A stretch of DNA of 64,000 bases, from positions 1 to 64,000 of the forward strand of contig JASMHC010000022.1 in NCBI GenBank assembly GCA_030750975.1. The letters are read 5' to 3'. The notes beneath the pieces are model-generated. The model was not told the DNA's origin. It searched no databases and saw only the letters and a program-made list of their open reading frames with translations. How positions within the stretch are numbered: the stretch's first letter is position 1; every line of letters begins with the position of its first letter. The translations under genes were made by a program, and so were the position numbers. The stretch is from Paracoccaceae bacterium (GTDB lineage: Bacteria > Pseudomonadota > Alphaproteobacteria > Rhodobacterales > Rhodobacteraceae). Positions 34,823 to 45,376 of the stretch are shown here, one piece after another.

Positions 34823-36271
34823 ATGAGCGAACAATCCGAAGCCAAACCGGAGCATTCCCCCGAACTTTCCACAAGATTCCCGACCGCCTACTCGATCCTG
34901 TTCCTTTTGATCGTCTTCGTGGCCGCCCTGACCTGGATCGTTCCGGCCGGTAAATACGACCGTGCAATGAATGAAGAGGTTGGCCGTGAAATCGCGGTGG
35001 CTGGTACTTACGCCGAGGTCGACCCGAACCCGCAGGGGTTCTGGGACGTCTTGTTGGCGCCGGTTGCAGGGTTTTACGACCCCGAAAGTTACGCCGCCAA
35101 CGCGATCGACGTCGCGCTTTTTGTGCTGTTTCTCGGCGGCTTTCTCGGGGTTGTGAACGCCACCGGGTCAATAGACACCGGCATCAAGACGGCCATGCTC
35201 CGGATGAAGGGACGCGAAATCTGGATGATTCCCATCCTGATGTCTCTGTTTGCCGTCGGCGGAACGACCTATGGCATGGCCGAGGAAACCCTGGCCTTCT
35301 ACGCTATCCTGATTCCTGTGATCATCGCGGCTGGATATGACGCGATCACCGGTGTCGCGATCATATTGATCGGCGCGGGCATCGGCGTACTGGGCTCCAC
35401 GATCAATCCTTTTGCTACCGTAATTGCAGCGAATGCTGCGGGTATTCCGTTTACCGATGGGCTTGTCCTACGCTTGGCGATCCTCGTAGGCGGGCTAGCG
35501 ATCTGTGCAGCCTATGTCATGCGCTATGCCAGCAGGGTCAAAGCGAACCCGACACGCTCCGTCGTGGCAAAACAGGCCCAGGCTCACCGGCGCATCTTCC
35601 TGCAAGCGGGGGCCGGGGGCGATCAGACAGCCACACTGACAGGCACCCAAAAGATTGTGCTGGTCCTGTTCGCGATCACCTTTGCGGTCATGATCTGGGG
35701 CGTTTCCAGCCAGGATTGGTGGATGGCCCGCATGAGCGCGCTCTTCTTCGGATCAGCGATCATCATTGGGCTTGTTGCGCGCCTTGGAGAAAAGAAGCTG
35801 ACCGGCAGCTTTGTCGATGGTGCGAAAGACCTTCTGGGCGTAGCCTTGGTTGTCGGGCTCGCCCGCGGCATCGTGGTCGTCATGGAACAAGGGCTGATTG
35901 CCGACACCATCCTGAACAGCGCAGAGCAGTCGCTCGGCGGGCTGGGCGAACTCGCCTTCATCAACCTCATGTTCTGGATCGAGATCGGTATGAGCTTCTT
36001 CGTGCCGTCTTCGTCTGGGCTTGCAGTGCTGTCGATGCCCATTCTCGCACCGCTGGCGGATTTTGCCGGTGTCGGGCGCGATCTGGTGGTCACGGCTTAC
36101 CAGTCAGCCAACGGGCTGGTGAACCTGATCAACCCGACTTTTGCGGTTGTCATTGGCGGTCTGGCGATCGGCCGGATTTCTTATGACCGATGGCTCGTCT
36201 TCATCTGGCCGCTTCTACTGATCCTGCTGATCTTCGTCTCGGCCTTGCTCAGCCTTGCAGCTCTCGTTTGA
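34823..36271 (+). CDS. YfcC/DcuC-family basic amino acid antiporter
   Basis: A 482-residue membrane protein with about 12 helices. Family features are [11 protein letters not shown] at the end of helix 1, a periplasmic loop, [15 protein letters not shown], and [18 protein letters not shown]. In YfcC-family members next to arcA the exchange is arginine for ornithine. It leads the ADI cluster here, so arginine/ornithine exchange is the likely role. An AGGAG site precedes the ATG. Confidence 0.85.
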   Translation: MSEQSEAKPEHSPELSTRFPTAYSILFLLIVFVAALTWIVPAGKYDRAMNEEVGREIAVAGTYAEVDPNPQGFWDVLLAPVAGFYDPESYAANAIDVALFVLFLGGFLGVVNATGSIDTGIKTAMLRMKGREIWMIPILMSLFAVGGTTYGMAEETLAFYAILIPVIIAAGYDAITGVAIILIGAGIGVLGSTINPFATVIAANAAGIPFTDGLVLRLAILVGGLAICAAYVMRYASRVKANPTRSVVAKQAQAHRRIFLQAGAGGDQTATLTGTQKIVLVLFAITFAVMIWGVSSQDWWMARMSALFFGSAIIIGLVARLGEKKLTGSFVDGAKDLLGVALVVGLARGIVVVMEQGLIADTILNSAEQSLGGLGELAFINLMFWIEIGMSFFVPSSSGLAVLSMPILAPLADFAGVGRDLVVTAYQSANGLVNLINPTFAVVIGGLAIGRISYDRWLVFIWPLLLILLIFVSALLSLAALV

Positions 36272-36288
36272 AAAAGGAGTTTCTCCAA

Positions 36289-37518
36289 ATGTCCGAAGAA
36301 AATCTTGGCGTCCACTCCGAAAGCGGACGTTTGCGGCAAGTCATCGTCAGCCGTCCGGGCCTCGCCCATCGCAGACTGACGCCAGATAACTGCGACGACC
36401 TGCTGTTCGACGATGTCTTCTGGGTCAAGCAGGCGCAGAAGGATCATGATGCATTTGCCAATGCGATGCGCGGTGAAGGGGTCGAGGTCTTGGACTCCGG
36501 CACCCTGCTGGCCGAGACACTCGATATCCCTGAGGCACGGCAATGGGTGCTGGATCATCGCATTTCGGCCGGACATGTCGGGGTTGGGATGAGGCGAGAA
36601 TTGCGCGCATGGATGGACAGTCTGCCGGGGGCGGAACTATCCAAGTATCTGATCGGTGGGCTGACCGTGGCGGACTTGCCTTTTGAGGCGTCTGGCATGT
36701 TTGGCAGCTATCTGGGGCGGCACGGTTTCATTCTTCCGCCACTGCCGAACTTCCTCTTCACGCGCGACAACTCGTCCTGGCTCTATGGCGGCGTGACGCT
36801 GAACCCGATGTACTGGCCCGCTCGCCGACCCGAAACGCTGCTGACCGCCGCTATATACCGGTTCCATCCGAAGTTTTCTGGCAAGTTCGATGTGATCTGG
36901 GGTGACCCTCTGACCGATCACGGGCTGGCGACCGCTGAGGGCGGAGATCTGATGCCGGTGGGCGATGGGCTCGTTCTCGTCGGCATGGGAGAGCGCACCT
37001 CGCCGCAAGGCGTGGGGCTCCTGGCCGAAGCGCTTTTCGCCAAGAGCATCGCCAAACGAGTGATAGCCTGCCATTTGCCGCGGTCACGCTCTGCCATGCA
37101 CCTCGATACGGTCTTCACCTTCTGTGGCGGTGATGTCGTAACAAGTTTCAAAGAGGTGGCAGATGAAGTGGTCTGCTATGACCTGAACCCGGGCAAGGAT
37201 GACAAGCCGCTCGACATGCGACGCGATCCGCGGCCGATGTTCGATGTGGTGGCCGAGGCGATGGGCATCAAACGATTCAGGATTGTTCCCACAGGTGGTG
37301 GTGATCCATTCGAGAAGGCTCGGGAGCAGTGGAACGATGGCAACAACGTTTTGGCACTGAGACCCGGCCTGGTTATGGGCTACGACCGCAACGATGATAC
37401 CAACGCTGCTCTGAGGGCGGAGGGTATCGAGATTATCGAACTGCCCGGTGCCGAACTCGGGCGCGGGCGTGGCGGCAGCCATTGCATGTCCTGTCCAACT
37501 ATCCGCGATGCTGTCTGA
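36289..37518 (+). CDS. arcA: Arginine deiminase
   Basis: A 409-residue enzyme converting arginine to citrulline and ammonia. The [13 protein letters not shown] opening, [11 protein letters not shown], and the C-terminal [10 protein letters not shown] with the nucleophilic cysteine are diagnostic, as is the HLDTVFTF histidine motif. The ATG at 36289 has AAGGAG upstream. It is the first step of the ADI pathway, which yields ATP without oxygen. Confidence 0.97.
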   Translation: MSEENLGVHSESGRLRQVIVSRPGLAHRRLTPDNCDDLLFDDVFWVKQAQKDHDAFANAMRGEGVEVLDSGTLLAETLDIPEARQWVLDHRISAGHVGVGMRRELRAWMDSLPGAELSKYLIGGLTVADLPFEASGMFGSYLGRHGFILPPLPNFLFTRDNSSWLYGGVTLNPMYWPARRPETLLTAAIYRFHPKFSGKFDVIWGDPLTDHGLATAEGGDLMPVGDGLVLVGMGERTSPQGVGLLAEALFAKSIAKRVIACHLPRSRSAMHLDTVFTFCGGDVVTSFKEVADEVVCYDLNPGKDDKPLDMRRDPRPMFDVVAEAMGIKRFRIVPTGGGDPFEKAREQWNDGNNVLALRPGLVMGYDRNDDTNAALRAEGIEIIELPGAELGRGRGGSHCMSCPTIRDAV

Positions 37519-37530
37519 GAGGAGAAGATC

Positions 37531-38532
37531 ATGGCATTCAATCTGAATAATCGGCACTTCCTGACCCTGCGAGACTTCTCGTCGAAGGAAATCGCCTTCC
37601 TGCTGAAGCTGGCCGCAGACCTCAAGGCCGCAAAATACGCAGGAACGGAGGTGCCGACACTGACCGGCAAGGAGATCGCGCTGATCTTCGAAAAGGACAG
37701 CACGCGCACCCGCGTTGGGTTCGAGGTCGCGGCACACGACCAGGGCGCCCATGTGACGTATCTCGGCCCCTCTGGGTCGCATCTGGGGAAAAAGGAAACG
37801 GTGAAGGACACTGCCCGCGTTTTGGGGCGGGTCTATGATGCAATCGAGTATCGGGGTTTTGGGCAAGCGCTGGTGCAGGAACTGGCCGATTGGGCTGGTG
37901 TGCCGGTCTACAACGGTCTGACGGACGAGTTTCACCCGACCCAGATACTCGCCGACTTCCTGACCATGCAAGAGCACTCCGAAAAGCCCTTGCGCAAGGT
38001 GAGCTACTGCTTTCTGGGCGATGCCCGCAACAACATGGGCGACAGCCTGCTGATCGGCGGTGCCAAGATGGGGATGGACGTGCGGCTGTGTGCGCCCGAA
38101 AGCCTTTGGCCCGATACGCAGATCCGGGAGGAAGCTGAAGCGATCGCTTCGGAGACCGGTGCAAGGATCACGGTCACCGACGACGTGGCGAAGGGCGTGA
38201 AAGGGGCAGATTTCATCTACACCGATGTCTGGGTTTCCATGGGCGAACCCAAGGAGGTCTGGTCGGAACGCATCAATCTTCTGACGCCTTTCCGGGTCAC
38301 GGCCGACATCATGCGCCAGACCGGCAACCCTCGCGCAAAGTTCATGCATTGCCTGCCTGCATTCCACAACACTGACACGGAAGTGGGCAAGCAGATCGCG
38401 GATGAGTTTGGTATCGATGCGATGGAAGTAACGGAGGAGGTGTTCGAAAGCCCGGCATCGATTGTCTTCGACCAGGCCGAGAACCGGCTTCATACGATCA
38501 AGGCGGTTCTCGTCGCCACGCTGGGAAGCTGA
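37531..38532 (+). CDS. arcB: Ornithine carbamoyltransferase, catabolic
   Basis: A 333-residue enzyme. The carbamoyl-phosphate loop STRTR, the SHLGKKE segment and HCLPAFHN are present. In this operon it phosphorolyses citrulline to ornithine and carbamoyl phosphate. The ATG follows a GAGGAG site, 12 nt after arcA. The family has near-identical catabolic and anabolic forms; context decides for the catabolic role. Confidence 0.95.
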   Translation: MAFNLNNRHFLTLRDFSSKEIAFLLKLAADLKAAKYAGTEVPTLTGKEIALIFEKDSTRTRVGFEVAAHDQGAHVTYLGPSGSHLGKKETVKDTARVLGRVYDAIEYRGFGQALVQELADWAGVPVYNGLTDEFHPTQILADFLTMQEHSEKPLRKVSYCFLGDARNNMGDSLLIGGAKMGMDVRLCAPESLWPDTQIREEAEAIASETGARITVTDDVAKGVKGADFIYTDVWVSMGEPKEVWSERINLLTPFRVTADIMRQTGNPRAKFMHCLPAFHNTDTEVGKQIADEFGIDAMEVTEEVFESPASIVFDQAENRLHTIKAVLVATLGS

Positions 38533-38534
38533 CG

Positions 38535-39452
38535 ATGCTGATCGTTGCGGCGCTTGGGGGAAATGCACTGCTAAAACGCGGCGAGCCAATGACCGCGGTG
38601 AACCAGCGCGCCAATGTCAAGCAGGCGGCGCGTGCGCTGGCCCAGTTGGTTAACGCCGGCCATCGGCTGGTGGTCACCCACGGCAACGGTCCTCAGGTCG
38701 GCCTGCTGGCGCTTCAGGGCGCAGCCTACAAGCCGGATGAGGCTTATCCACTGGATGTGCTGGGCGCCGAGACCGGAGGCATGATCGGCTACATGATGGA
38801 GCAGGAACTGGAGAATGCGCTCGACCATGCCCGTCCTGTCGCCACGCTGTTGACACAGGTTGTGGTCGACAGTCGCGATCCGGCGTTCGGCAATCCGACC
38901 AAGTTCATCGGACCCGTTTATGAAGAGGCCGAAGCCAAAGCCCGCGCCAGCGTGGCGGGCTGGACCATAGCCCAGGATGGCAAGAAATGGCGTCGCGTCG
39001 TTCCGTCGCCACGTCCGATTGATATCCCCGATGCGCGCGTTCTGCAGCTTCTGCTCGATCAGGACGTGATCGTGATCTGCACGGGCGGCGGCGGGATACC
39101 GGTGTTGCGACGGCCAGACGGCAGCATGGCTGGCGTTGAGGCCGTCATAGACAAGGATGCGGCCAGCGCCCTGTTGGCGCGCCAGCTTGGTGCCGACGCG
39201 CTGCTTTTGCTGACAGATGTCGAGGCCGTCTATCGGGATTTCGGTACGAAGGACGAACGGTCGATCCCGGAGTTGACACCCCGAGAAGCGGCATTGCTCG
39301 ATCTTCCCGCAGGGTCGATGGGGCCGAAACTTACGGCCGCGGCAACGTTTGCGTCGGATGGAAAGCTCGCCGGCATCGGCCGACTGGATCAGGCGCTCGA
39401 AATCCTTGCTGGAAAAGCCGGGACAGTGGTCCGCCAGACATCAGAGGTGTGA
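38535..39452 (+). CDS. arcC: Carbamate kinase
   Basis: A 305-residue enzyme that makes ATP from carbamoyl phosphate and ADP. It has the AALGGNALLKRG opening, THGNGPQVG, CTGGGGIPV and the DKDAASALLARQLGAD stretch of the amino-acid-kinase fold. It starts 2 nt after arcB and closes the ADI operon. Confidence 0.96.
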   Translation: MLIVAALGGNALLKRGEPMTAVNQRANVKQAARALAQLVNAGHRLVVTHGNGPQVGLLALQGAAYKPDEAYPLDVLGAETGGMIGYMMEQELENALDHARPVATLLTQVVVDSRDPAFGNPTKFIGPVYEEAEAKARASVAGWTIAQDGKKWRRVVPSPRPIDIPDARVLQLLLDQDVIVICTGGGGIPVLRRPDGSMAGVEAVIDKDAASALLARQLGADALLLLTDVEAVYRDFGTKDERSIPELTPREAALLDLPAGSMGPKLTAAATFASDGKLAGIGRLDQALEILAGKAGTVVRQTSEV

Positions 39453-39585
39453 CCTTGGAAAGACTGCCCGGGACATCCAATGCGCGTGTATGCAAAGCCG
39501 TCCGAACTGAAATTCAGGTGACGAACGCCAATGAACCAACTACGATTTTGGCATTCTCACAATCACTCGCGTTGAGGTATTGTCG

Positions 39586-40272
39586 ATGTGTCTTTCGCAG
39601 GAAGTAAGCTTTGCAGCCAGCGCCTTTCTGGTCGTAGGTGGCACCTACGCCGTCAAGCGGGCCTGGGCGATCAATCGCCGATATCTGCCGGTCGCGCTCA
39701 TGCCGGTCTTCGCAGGCCTACAACAGTTCATGGAAGGCAACGTTTGGTGGGGTGTGAACACCGGAGATCCGGCGACAACCCTGGTTGGGGCTCTTGGTTT
39801 TATCTTCTTTACCTGGTTCATGTGGCCTTTCTGGATACCGCTCGCATCATATGTTCTGGAGCCCCCTGACAGCCGGCGCCGGCCCTGGATGGCGGCGATG
39901 TCCGTGGCCGGGTTGACTTTCGGTCTGGCGCTTTATGTGCCGCACCTGGCCAATCCGGACTGGGTCGAGGTCACGGTCAATCAGGATAGCCTCGCCTATG
40001 AGGGCACGATGATCCTGGATTACCTGATGCCGCGTTGGATGACTTACGTGATCTACCTGACATTAATCATCCTGCCCCCGGCGATTTCGACCTATTATCA
40101 CATGCGCTGGTTCGCGCTGACCATCGTCGCCGTGGTCGTGGTCGATATCCTCTTCCTGCGCTACGCCTATATCTCTTTCTTTTGCCTTCTCGCCGGTCTT
40201 GGCACCCTGCACCTCATCTACATCATCGCCCGCAACAAATGCGCGCGGGAATGTCCGGTTCTGTTCGCTTGA
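39586..40272 (+). CDS. Multi-helix membrane protein (DUF6629-like)
   Basis: A 228-residue membrane protein with six or seven helices. The pattern CLSQEVSFAASAFLVVGG followed by LMPVFAGLQQFMEGNVWWG resembles DUF6629 proteins, whose function is unknown. The ATG at 39586 gives a Cys directly after Met, as in those proteins. A second in-frame start at 39580 is possible. It is convergent with nuoN. Confidence 0.7.
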   Translation: MCLSQEVSFAASAFLVVGGTYAVKRAWAINRRYLPVALMPVFAGLQQFMEGNVWWGVNTGDPATTLVGALGFIFFTWFMWPFWIPLASYVLEPPDSRRRPWMAAMSVAGLTFGLALYVPHLANPDWVEVTVNQDSLAYEGTMILDYLMPRWMTYVIYLTLIILPPAISTYYHMRWFALTIVAVVVVDILFLRYAYISFFCLLAGLGTLHLIYIIARNKCARECPVLFA

Positions 40273-40330
40273 ATGCGGATAGGGTCGCAGGACTGGCCCG
40301 CCCATGTTCAAGGCCGCGCCGACGCTTGGG

Positions 40331-41698
40331 TTACGGCCCGGGCAGAAGTCCGGCGGCGAGGCCCATGAAAAGTGTGGCAACAAGGACGACCAAGACTACT
40401 GCCAATGTGAGCGGATTCCCTCGGCCTTGTGTGCCGCCCGGCCTAAGCTCCCGATACATCGGCACCACGAGCCGAAGGTAAACTCCAAGTGCCAGCACCG
40501 AGTTCAAGATACCGATTATCGCGAGCCACAGAAACCCGGCCTCGACCGCTGCCGAGAGCAGGTAGAACTTGCCCACGAAGCCGAAGAGCGGCGGGATACC
40601 GGTGAGCGACAGCAGGAACACCACCATCGCGGCCCCCAGCCACGGATGGGTGCGCCCGAAGCCTTCGAGATCGTCCAGATCGCGCCCGGCCAGCAGGACA
40701 ACCGCAAAGGCGCCGAGGTTCATCGCCACGTAGGCGGCGGCAAAGACCAGAATGCCCGGAACGGCAAAGCCGCTGGCCCCGAGGGCCACGATGCCCATCA
40801 GGAAATATCCCGACTGTGCCACCGAGGAATAGGCGATCAGGCGCACAAGGTTGGTCTGCACCAGTGCGGCGAGATAGCCATAGGTCATTGTCGCCGCCGC
40901 GATCACGGCCAGCGCCAGCGGCCAGCCACCGTCACGGGGCAGGTCGCGCAGGACCTGCGCGAAGGCGAAAAAGGCGGCGGCCTTGGTGATGACGGACAGG
41001 TAGGCCGCGATCGACACGGGCGCCCCCTGATAAGCGTCCGGTGCCCAGAAATGAAACGGCACCAGCGATCCCTTGTAGCCCAGACCGACGATGATGGCGA
41101 TCAACCCGGCGATGGTCACAAGTGTCTGGCCCTGCAACTGGCCCAGTCCCGAGAACAGGGTCGAGCCGGTGCCGCCGAACCAGAAGGTCAGCCCGTAGAT
41201 CATCACCGATCCCGTGACCGCGCCGAAGACGAGGTATTTCATCGCCGCCTCGGTGGCGGCATCGTCGCGGGGCCAGGCCACAAGCGCGAAAGAGCCCAGA
41301 CCGGTGAGCACGACACCGATCACCACCACCATCATGTCGCCCGCACCCGACAGCATCAGCGCGCCAAGGGTCACGAGCACGACGAGGGATTGAACGCTGC
41401 CTTCGCGCGGGCGACCAGCGATTTCGGCCCGGACGAGCAGCAGGGACAGCGCGGTGCCGGGCAGCAGGATCAGCTTGGCCCAGCCCGAGATCAGGTCGAT
41501 CCGGTAGGTGCCACCGAATACGGTGGCGTCCACGCTTGGCATCGGCAGCGTCATCACAGTCGCCGCCGTGAGCCCGGCCAGACCGATGGCCAGCACCAGC
41601 CGCGCCGCGCGAAACATCTCCGCGACGATCATAAGCATCGCGGCGGCGGCCAGCGTCAGTTCCGGCGCCAGAAGGGCAAGATCGCGGCCCATCTCCAT
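40331..41698 (-). CDS. nuoN: Complex-I-like antiporter subunit NuoN
   Basis: A 455-residue polytopic subunit of the membrane arm. The GLGYKGSLVPFHFWAPDAYQGAP motif and the downstream ITKAAAFFAF lysine that carries protons in NuoN are present. The ATG at 41698 overlaps the nuoM stop (TGATG); the frame is open further upstream but that is nuoM antisense to its reading phase. It is the last gene of an operon that lacks the NADH-oxidising module. Confidence 0.92.
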   Translation of the reverse strand: MEMGRDLALLAPELTLAAAAMLMIVAEMFRAARLVLAIGLAGLTAATVMTLPMPSVDATVFGGTYRIDLISGWAKLILLPGTALSLLLVRAEIAGRPREGSVQSLVVLVTLGALMLSGAGDMMVVVIGVVLTGLGSFALVAWPRDDAATEAAMKYLVFGAVTGSVMIYGLTFWFGGTGSTLFSGLGQLQGQTLVTIAGLIAIIVGLGYKGSLVPFHFWAPDAYQGAPVSIAAYLSVITKAAAFFAFAQVLRDLPRDGGWPLALAVIAAATMTYGYLAALVQTNLVRLIAYSSVAQSGYFLMGIVALGASGFAVPGILVFAAAYVAMNLGAFAVVLLAGRDLDDLEGFGRTHPWLGAAMVVFLLSLTGIPPLFGFVGKFYLLSAAVEAGFLWLAIIGILNSVLALGVYLRLVVPMYRELRPGGTQGRGNPLTLAVVLVVLVATLFMGLAAGLLPGP

Positions 41699-43158
41699 CA
41701 GTTGCCGAGGCCCGTCATAGTGGTATGGATCATGCCAATCAGCCAGCTGGGCGCGACACCGACCAGAACGGTCAGCACCAGAAGCGGCAGGATCACCAGC
41801 TTTTCTCGTCGATCCAGATCCGGCATGTCGGCCCATTTGTCGTTCATCTCGCCGAGGAAAACGCCCGCGATGGCCCTCAGGTACAACGCAGCCGTGATCA
41901 CGATTGCCAGTATCGCGATCAGACCCCAGGGCATGCCGTTCAGCGTGGCGAGGAAGATCTGGAATTCGGCCGGGAAATGCGCGAGGCCCGGCAGGCCCAG
42001 CGAGGCGAAGGCCGACAGGATGAAGGCCCAGCCAAGCCACGGCACACGGCCCAGCAGCCCACCGAAATCGCCGATCCTACGGGTATGCGCGCGGTCCTGC
42101 AACATCCCCACAAGGAAGAAGAGTGCGCCCGTGACCAACCCGTGGCTGACCATTTGCAGGGTCGCGCCGTCCAATGCGATGGTCCGGATGCGCGGCTCGG
42201 CCGCCAGCGCGGCGATGGCGACGCCCATCACAACATATCCCATGTGGTTGACCGAGGTATAGGCAATCATCTTCTTCAGGTCGCTTTGCGCCAGTGCCGC
42301 AAAGGCCCCGTAAAGAGCGCTGACCACCCCGACGGCGAGGATCACCAGTCCGGCCTGCGCGAAGGCCTCGGGCGTCATCTGGTAGGCAAAGCGCACCAGC
42401 CCGTAGGTGCCGAATTTCAGCATCACGCCGGCCAGGATCACGCTGCCCGCCGTGGGCGCCTGCACATGCGCCGCCGGAAGCCAGGTGTGGACCGGGAAGG
42501 CCGGGATCTTGACCGCGAAGGTCACGAGCATTGCAATCAGCGCCAATGTGGCGGGAAGCCCGCCCAGTGTGGTGCCCTCGACCCAGACACGCATGTCGAA
42601 GGTGCCCGATCCGAGGTAAAGCCCGATGATCGCCAGCAGAAGCGGCAGCGAGCCCAGAAGCGTGTAGAGGAAGAACATGAGTGCGGCCCGCTGCCGCTCT
42701 TCATAGCCCCAGCCTGCGATCATGAAGTACATGCCGACCAGCGAGACCTCGAAAAAGACGTAGAAGAGCAGGCCGTCAAGCGCCATGAACGTGCCGAGCG
42801 AGGCGGTTTCCAGCATCAGCATCAGCACCACGTAGGAGGCCGCGCGTTCGCCGACCCGCGCCGAATACAAGGCCGACAGAAGAAACAGAAGCGAGGTCAG
42901 CAGCACCAGAGGCAGGCTCAACCCGTCCACGCCCAGCCGGTAGGCCGCGCCAATGGCCGGGATCCAGGCGATTTCCTCGACCTGGGCGAAGTCTCCGGCC
43001 ACGATGCCGCGCGCCCAGATCACCAGTGTGATCAGGAACACGGCCCCCGTGGCCGCGATGGACACCGCATGTGCCGTTCGCGTGGACCGGTCGGGCAGCG
43101 CCATGAGCGCGAGACCGGCAAGGATGGGCAGGAAGGTGGCAATGGTCAGAAGCGGCAT
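41698..43158 (-). CDS. nuoM: Complex-I-like antiporter subunit NuoM
   Basis: A 486-residue proton-channel subunit. The key glutamate (FFEVSLVGMYFMI) and lysine (VKIPAFPVHTWLPAAHVQAPTAGS, later MLKFGTYG) are conserved, so proton translocation should be possible. It is translationally coupled to nuoN and 11 nt after nuoL. Confidence 0.93.
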   Translation of the reverse strand: MPLLTIATFLPILAGLALMALPDRSTRTAHAVSIAATGAVFLITLVIWARGIVAGDFAQVEEIAWIPAIGAAYRLGVDGLSLPLVLLTSLLFLLSALYSARVGERAASYVVLMLMLETASLGTFMALDGLLFYVFFEVSLVGMYFMIAGWGYEERQRAALMFFLYTLLGSLPLLLAIIGLYLGSGTFDMRVWVEGTTLGGLPATLALIAMLVTFAVKIPAFPVHTWLPAAHVQAPTAGSVILAGVMLKFGTYGLVRFAYQMTPEAFAQAGLVILAVGVVSALYGAFAALAQSDLKKMIAYTSVNHMGYVVMGVAIAALAAEPRIRTIALDGATLQMVSHGLVTGALFFLVGMLQDRAHTRRIGDFGGLLGRVPWLGWAFILSAFASLGLPGLAHFPAEFQIFLATLNGMPWGLIAILAIVITAALYLRAIAGVFLGEMNDKWADMPDLDRREKLVILPLLVLTVLVGVAPSWLIGMIHTTMTGLGN

Positions 43159-43169
43159 GAGCGCGATCC

Positions 43170-45068
43170 TCAGAAGTAAAGCGGGGCGGCGAGGAGTACG
43201 CCGGTGACAAGGGCGATTCCGGCGACGGTCAGCGCCATTTCGCGGTGAATGAAGCCGCTTTGCAGACGGCGGGCACGGCTGCCGAGGGCGATTGTGCGGT
43301 CGACAAGGCCAAAGATCGCGCGGTCGATGGTGTCACGGTCGGTGCGCAGGCTGATCTGTCCGAGTGACAGGTTCAGTTGGCCAACCGCATTGACCAGCGC
43401 CAGAAGCCCAGCCTCGGCGCGTTCAATCCGGCGTGACAGCGATTGCGCACCTGCGACGATGCCGCCCAGCACGACACGGCGGATGATCCACATATCCAGA
43501 CGGTCGCAGCGCCGTGCCAGGGCCAACGCCGGGCGGACCACGAGGGCGTCCATGCCGCCTGCGAGTGGGAAGCCGTTTCGTGCAGGCGCAAGCAACGGAC
43601 CCAGAAGGCGGGCCGGAGCCAACAGCCAGCCAAGCGCCAGCCCGGCCAGACCCACCGAAAGCCCCATCACCGGGACCACCCAGCCGGGCTCAGCCAGATG
43701 CGCGCCCAGCATCGCCTCCAGCGGTTTGAAAACAAGGCCGAGCGTGGCTGCGAGTGCCACGAGAACGCCCATGCCGACGGCCATGAGCGGTACCGGATCG
43801 CGGGGCGTCTCCGCCGCGCCGGTCCACAGCACTTTCAGCGCGCGGCCCATGTAGGCCCCGGTCAGCACCGATCCGGCAAGGGCCAGCGGCAGCAGCCATG
43901 CAGCGGAGATGCTGTTGAGTGCAGCGGCGAGGATCGCGTCCTTGGAGTAAAAGGCTGCGAGCGGTGGCAGCCCGGCCAGCGCCAGCGCAGCGAGTGCAAA
44001 TCCCGCAAAAATGCCGGGCCGGGCGCGACCCGCGCCTGCAAGTGTGTCCAGATCGGTGCTCTCGCGGTCGTGCTGGAAAACGCCCGCCCCTAGGAACAGC
44101 GCGGATTTGATCGCCGCGTGCGCGATCAGGTGCAGAAGGGCGGCGATGGGAACCCCGGCCCCCACTGCGATCAGCATCAGCCCGTACTGGCTGGCGGTCG
44201 AGGCGGCGAGCAGGCGCTTGAGGTCCGTTGCTGCCAGTGCCATCAGCCCGGTGACGACGGCTGTTGCCCCGCCGACAATCCCGATGGCCAGAAGCGCCCC
44301 GCCCGGTAGCATTGGTGCGGTCCGGATCAGCAGGATCGCCCCCGCCGCCACCAGCGTAGCCGAATGGAGCAGGGCGGAGACCGGCGTTGGCCCCGCCATC
44401 GCCCGCATCAGCCAGTCCTGCATCGGCACCTGCGCCGACTTGCCCATCGCCGCGAACAAGAGCAGCAGCCCTGCGATCAGTGCCGGGGTGCCAGTGGTGG
44501 AAAGCGTGGCCGAAATCTCGGAGGTTCCGGCGATACCGATCAGCAGGAAGGCCGCGAGGTAGAGGCCCAGATCGGCCGTCCGCGTATAGAGGAACGCCCG
44601 CGTGGCCGCCCCGGGCACGCCCTCGCGTCCGTGCCAAAACCCGATCAGAAGGTAGGAGGCAAAGCCGATCATCTCCCACGCCGCCAGAAGGGTTATCCAG
44701 TCGCCCGACAGCACCAGAAGCTGCATTGCGGCCACGAACATCAGCATGGTGCCGAAAAAGCGGGGGCGTTCGGGATCGCGCGCCATGTAGCCCGCCGCAT
44801 AGGTCAGGACCATCGCGGCCACGGCGGCCACGACCAGCGCCAGGGTCGCGGTGAGCGGGCTGCCCACCAACCGGATCGGCAGGTCCGGCAGGAAGGGCAG
44901 GGTAGCCGTCACCTCCGCGCCGCCCGCCACTCCGGCGAACAGCGCGATCGCCCCGGCAAGGCCCAAGGCCGCACCGGTCAGCGCAATCGCCTCGGGCACG
45001 CGCCGCAGGGCAAGCGCCGCAAGGCCCGCGCCGAAAGGCGCGAGGAGTGTCAGTGCAAGCCAGATCAC
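43170..45068 (-). CDS. nuoL: Complex-I-like antiporter subunit NuoL
   Basis: A 632-residue subunit with 14 or more helices, a long amphipathic lateral region and a C-terminal helix. GKSAQVPMQDWLMRAMAGPTPVSALLHSATLVAAG keeps the essential lysine and histidine, but WLPDAM of canonical NuoL reads WLMRAM. The start overlaps nuoK (ATGA-type). The arrangement fits a working but diverged proton pump arm. Confidence 0.92.
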   Translation of the reverse strand: MIWLALTLLAPFGAGLAALALRRVPEAIALTGAALGLAGAIALFAGVAGGAEVTATLPFLPDLPIRLVGSPLTATLALVVAAVAAMVLTYAAGYMARDPERPRFFGTMLMFVAAMQLLVLSGDWITLLAAWEMIGFASYLLIGFWHGREGVPGAATRAFLYTRTADLGLYLAAFLLIGIAGTSEISATLSTTGTPALIAGLLLLFAAMGKSAQVPMQDWLMRAMAGPTPVSALLHSATLVAAGAILLIRTAPMLPGGALLAIGIVGGATAVVTGLMALAATDLKRLLAASTASQYGLMLIAVGAGVPIAALLHLIAHAAIKSALFLGAGVFQHDRESTDLDTLAGAGRARPGIFAGFALAALALAGLPPLAAFYSKDAILAAALNSISAAWLLPLALAGSVLTGAYMGRALKVLWTGAAETPRDPVPLMAVGMGVLVALAATLGLVFKPLEAMLGAHLAEPGWVVPVMGLSVGLAGLALGWLLAPARLLGPLLAPARNGFPLAGGMDALVVRPALALARRCDRLDMWIIRRVVLGGIVAGAQSLSRRIERAEAGLLALVNAVGQLNLSLGQISLRTDRDTIDRAIFGLVDRTIALGSRARRLQSGFIHREMALTVAGIALVTGVLLAAPLYF

Positions 45069-45376
45069 CCCTTAAGCTCCCGCGCTTCTTCCATCTCGAC
45101 CGAACCGCGCGAGCGGAACCGGGCGATGGCGATGCCGAAGCCCACGGCCATCTCGACCGCCATCACCGCCATGACGATCAGCACGAACATCTTCGCCGCT
45201 GTCACATCGGGGTGCAGATAGCGCCAGAAGGCCACGAGATTGAGCAGTGCCGCGGCGAGGATCAGCTCGACCCCCATGATGATCATGACAAGGTTGGTCT
45301 GGCTGAGCGCGCCATAGAGACCAACGCCGAAAAGCGCCGCACCGACGCTGAGCGCGATCATGAGCTCGGGGATCAT
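45065..45376 (-). CDS. nuoK: Complex-I-like subunit NuoK
   Basis: A 103-residue three-helix subunit. Both membrane glutamates important for coupling are kept: in IMGVELILAAALLN (helix 2) and in MAVEMAVGFGI (helix 3). It overlaps nuoJ and nuoL by 4 nt each. Confidence 0.92.
   Translation of the reverse strand: MIPELMIALSVGAALFGVGLYGALSQTNLVMIIMGVELILAAALLNLVAFWRYLHPDVTAAKMFVLIVMAVMAVEMAVGFGIAIARFRSRGSVEMEEARELKG

Noticed and set aside
40304-43179. Two long plus-strand frames (about 650 and 480 codons) opposite nuoN and nuoM
   Set aside because: They are rich in Gln, His, Arg and Gly with no motifs and lie exactly antisense to well-conserved complex-I-like genes.
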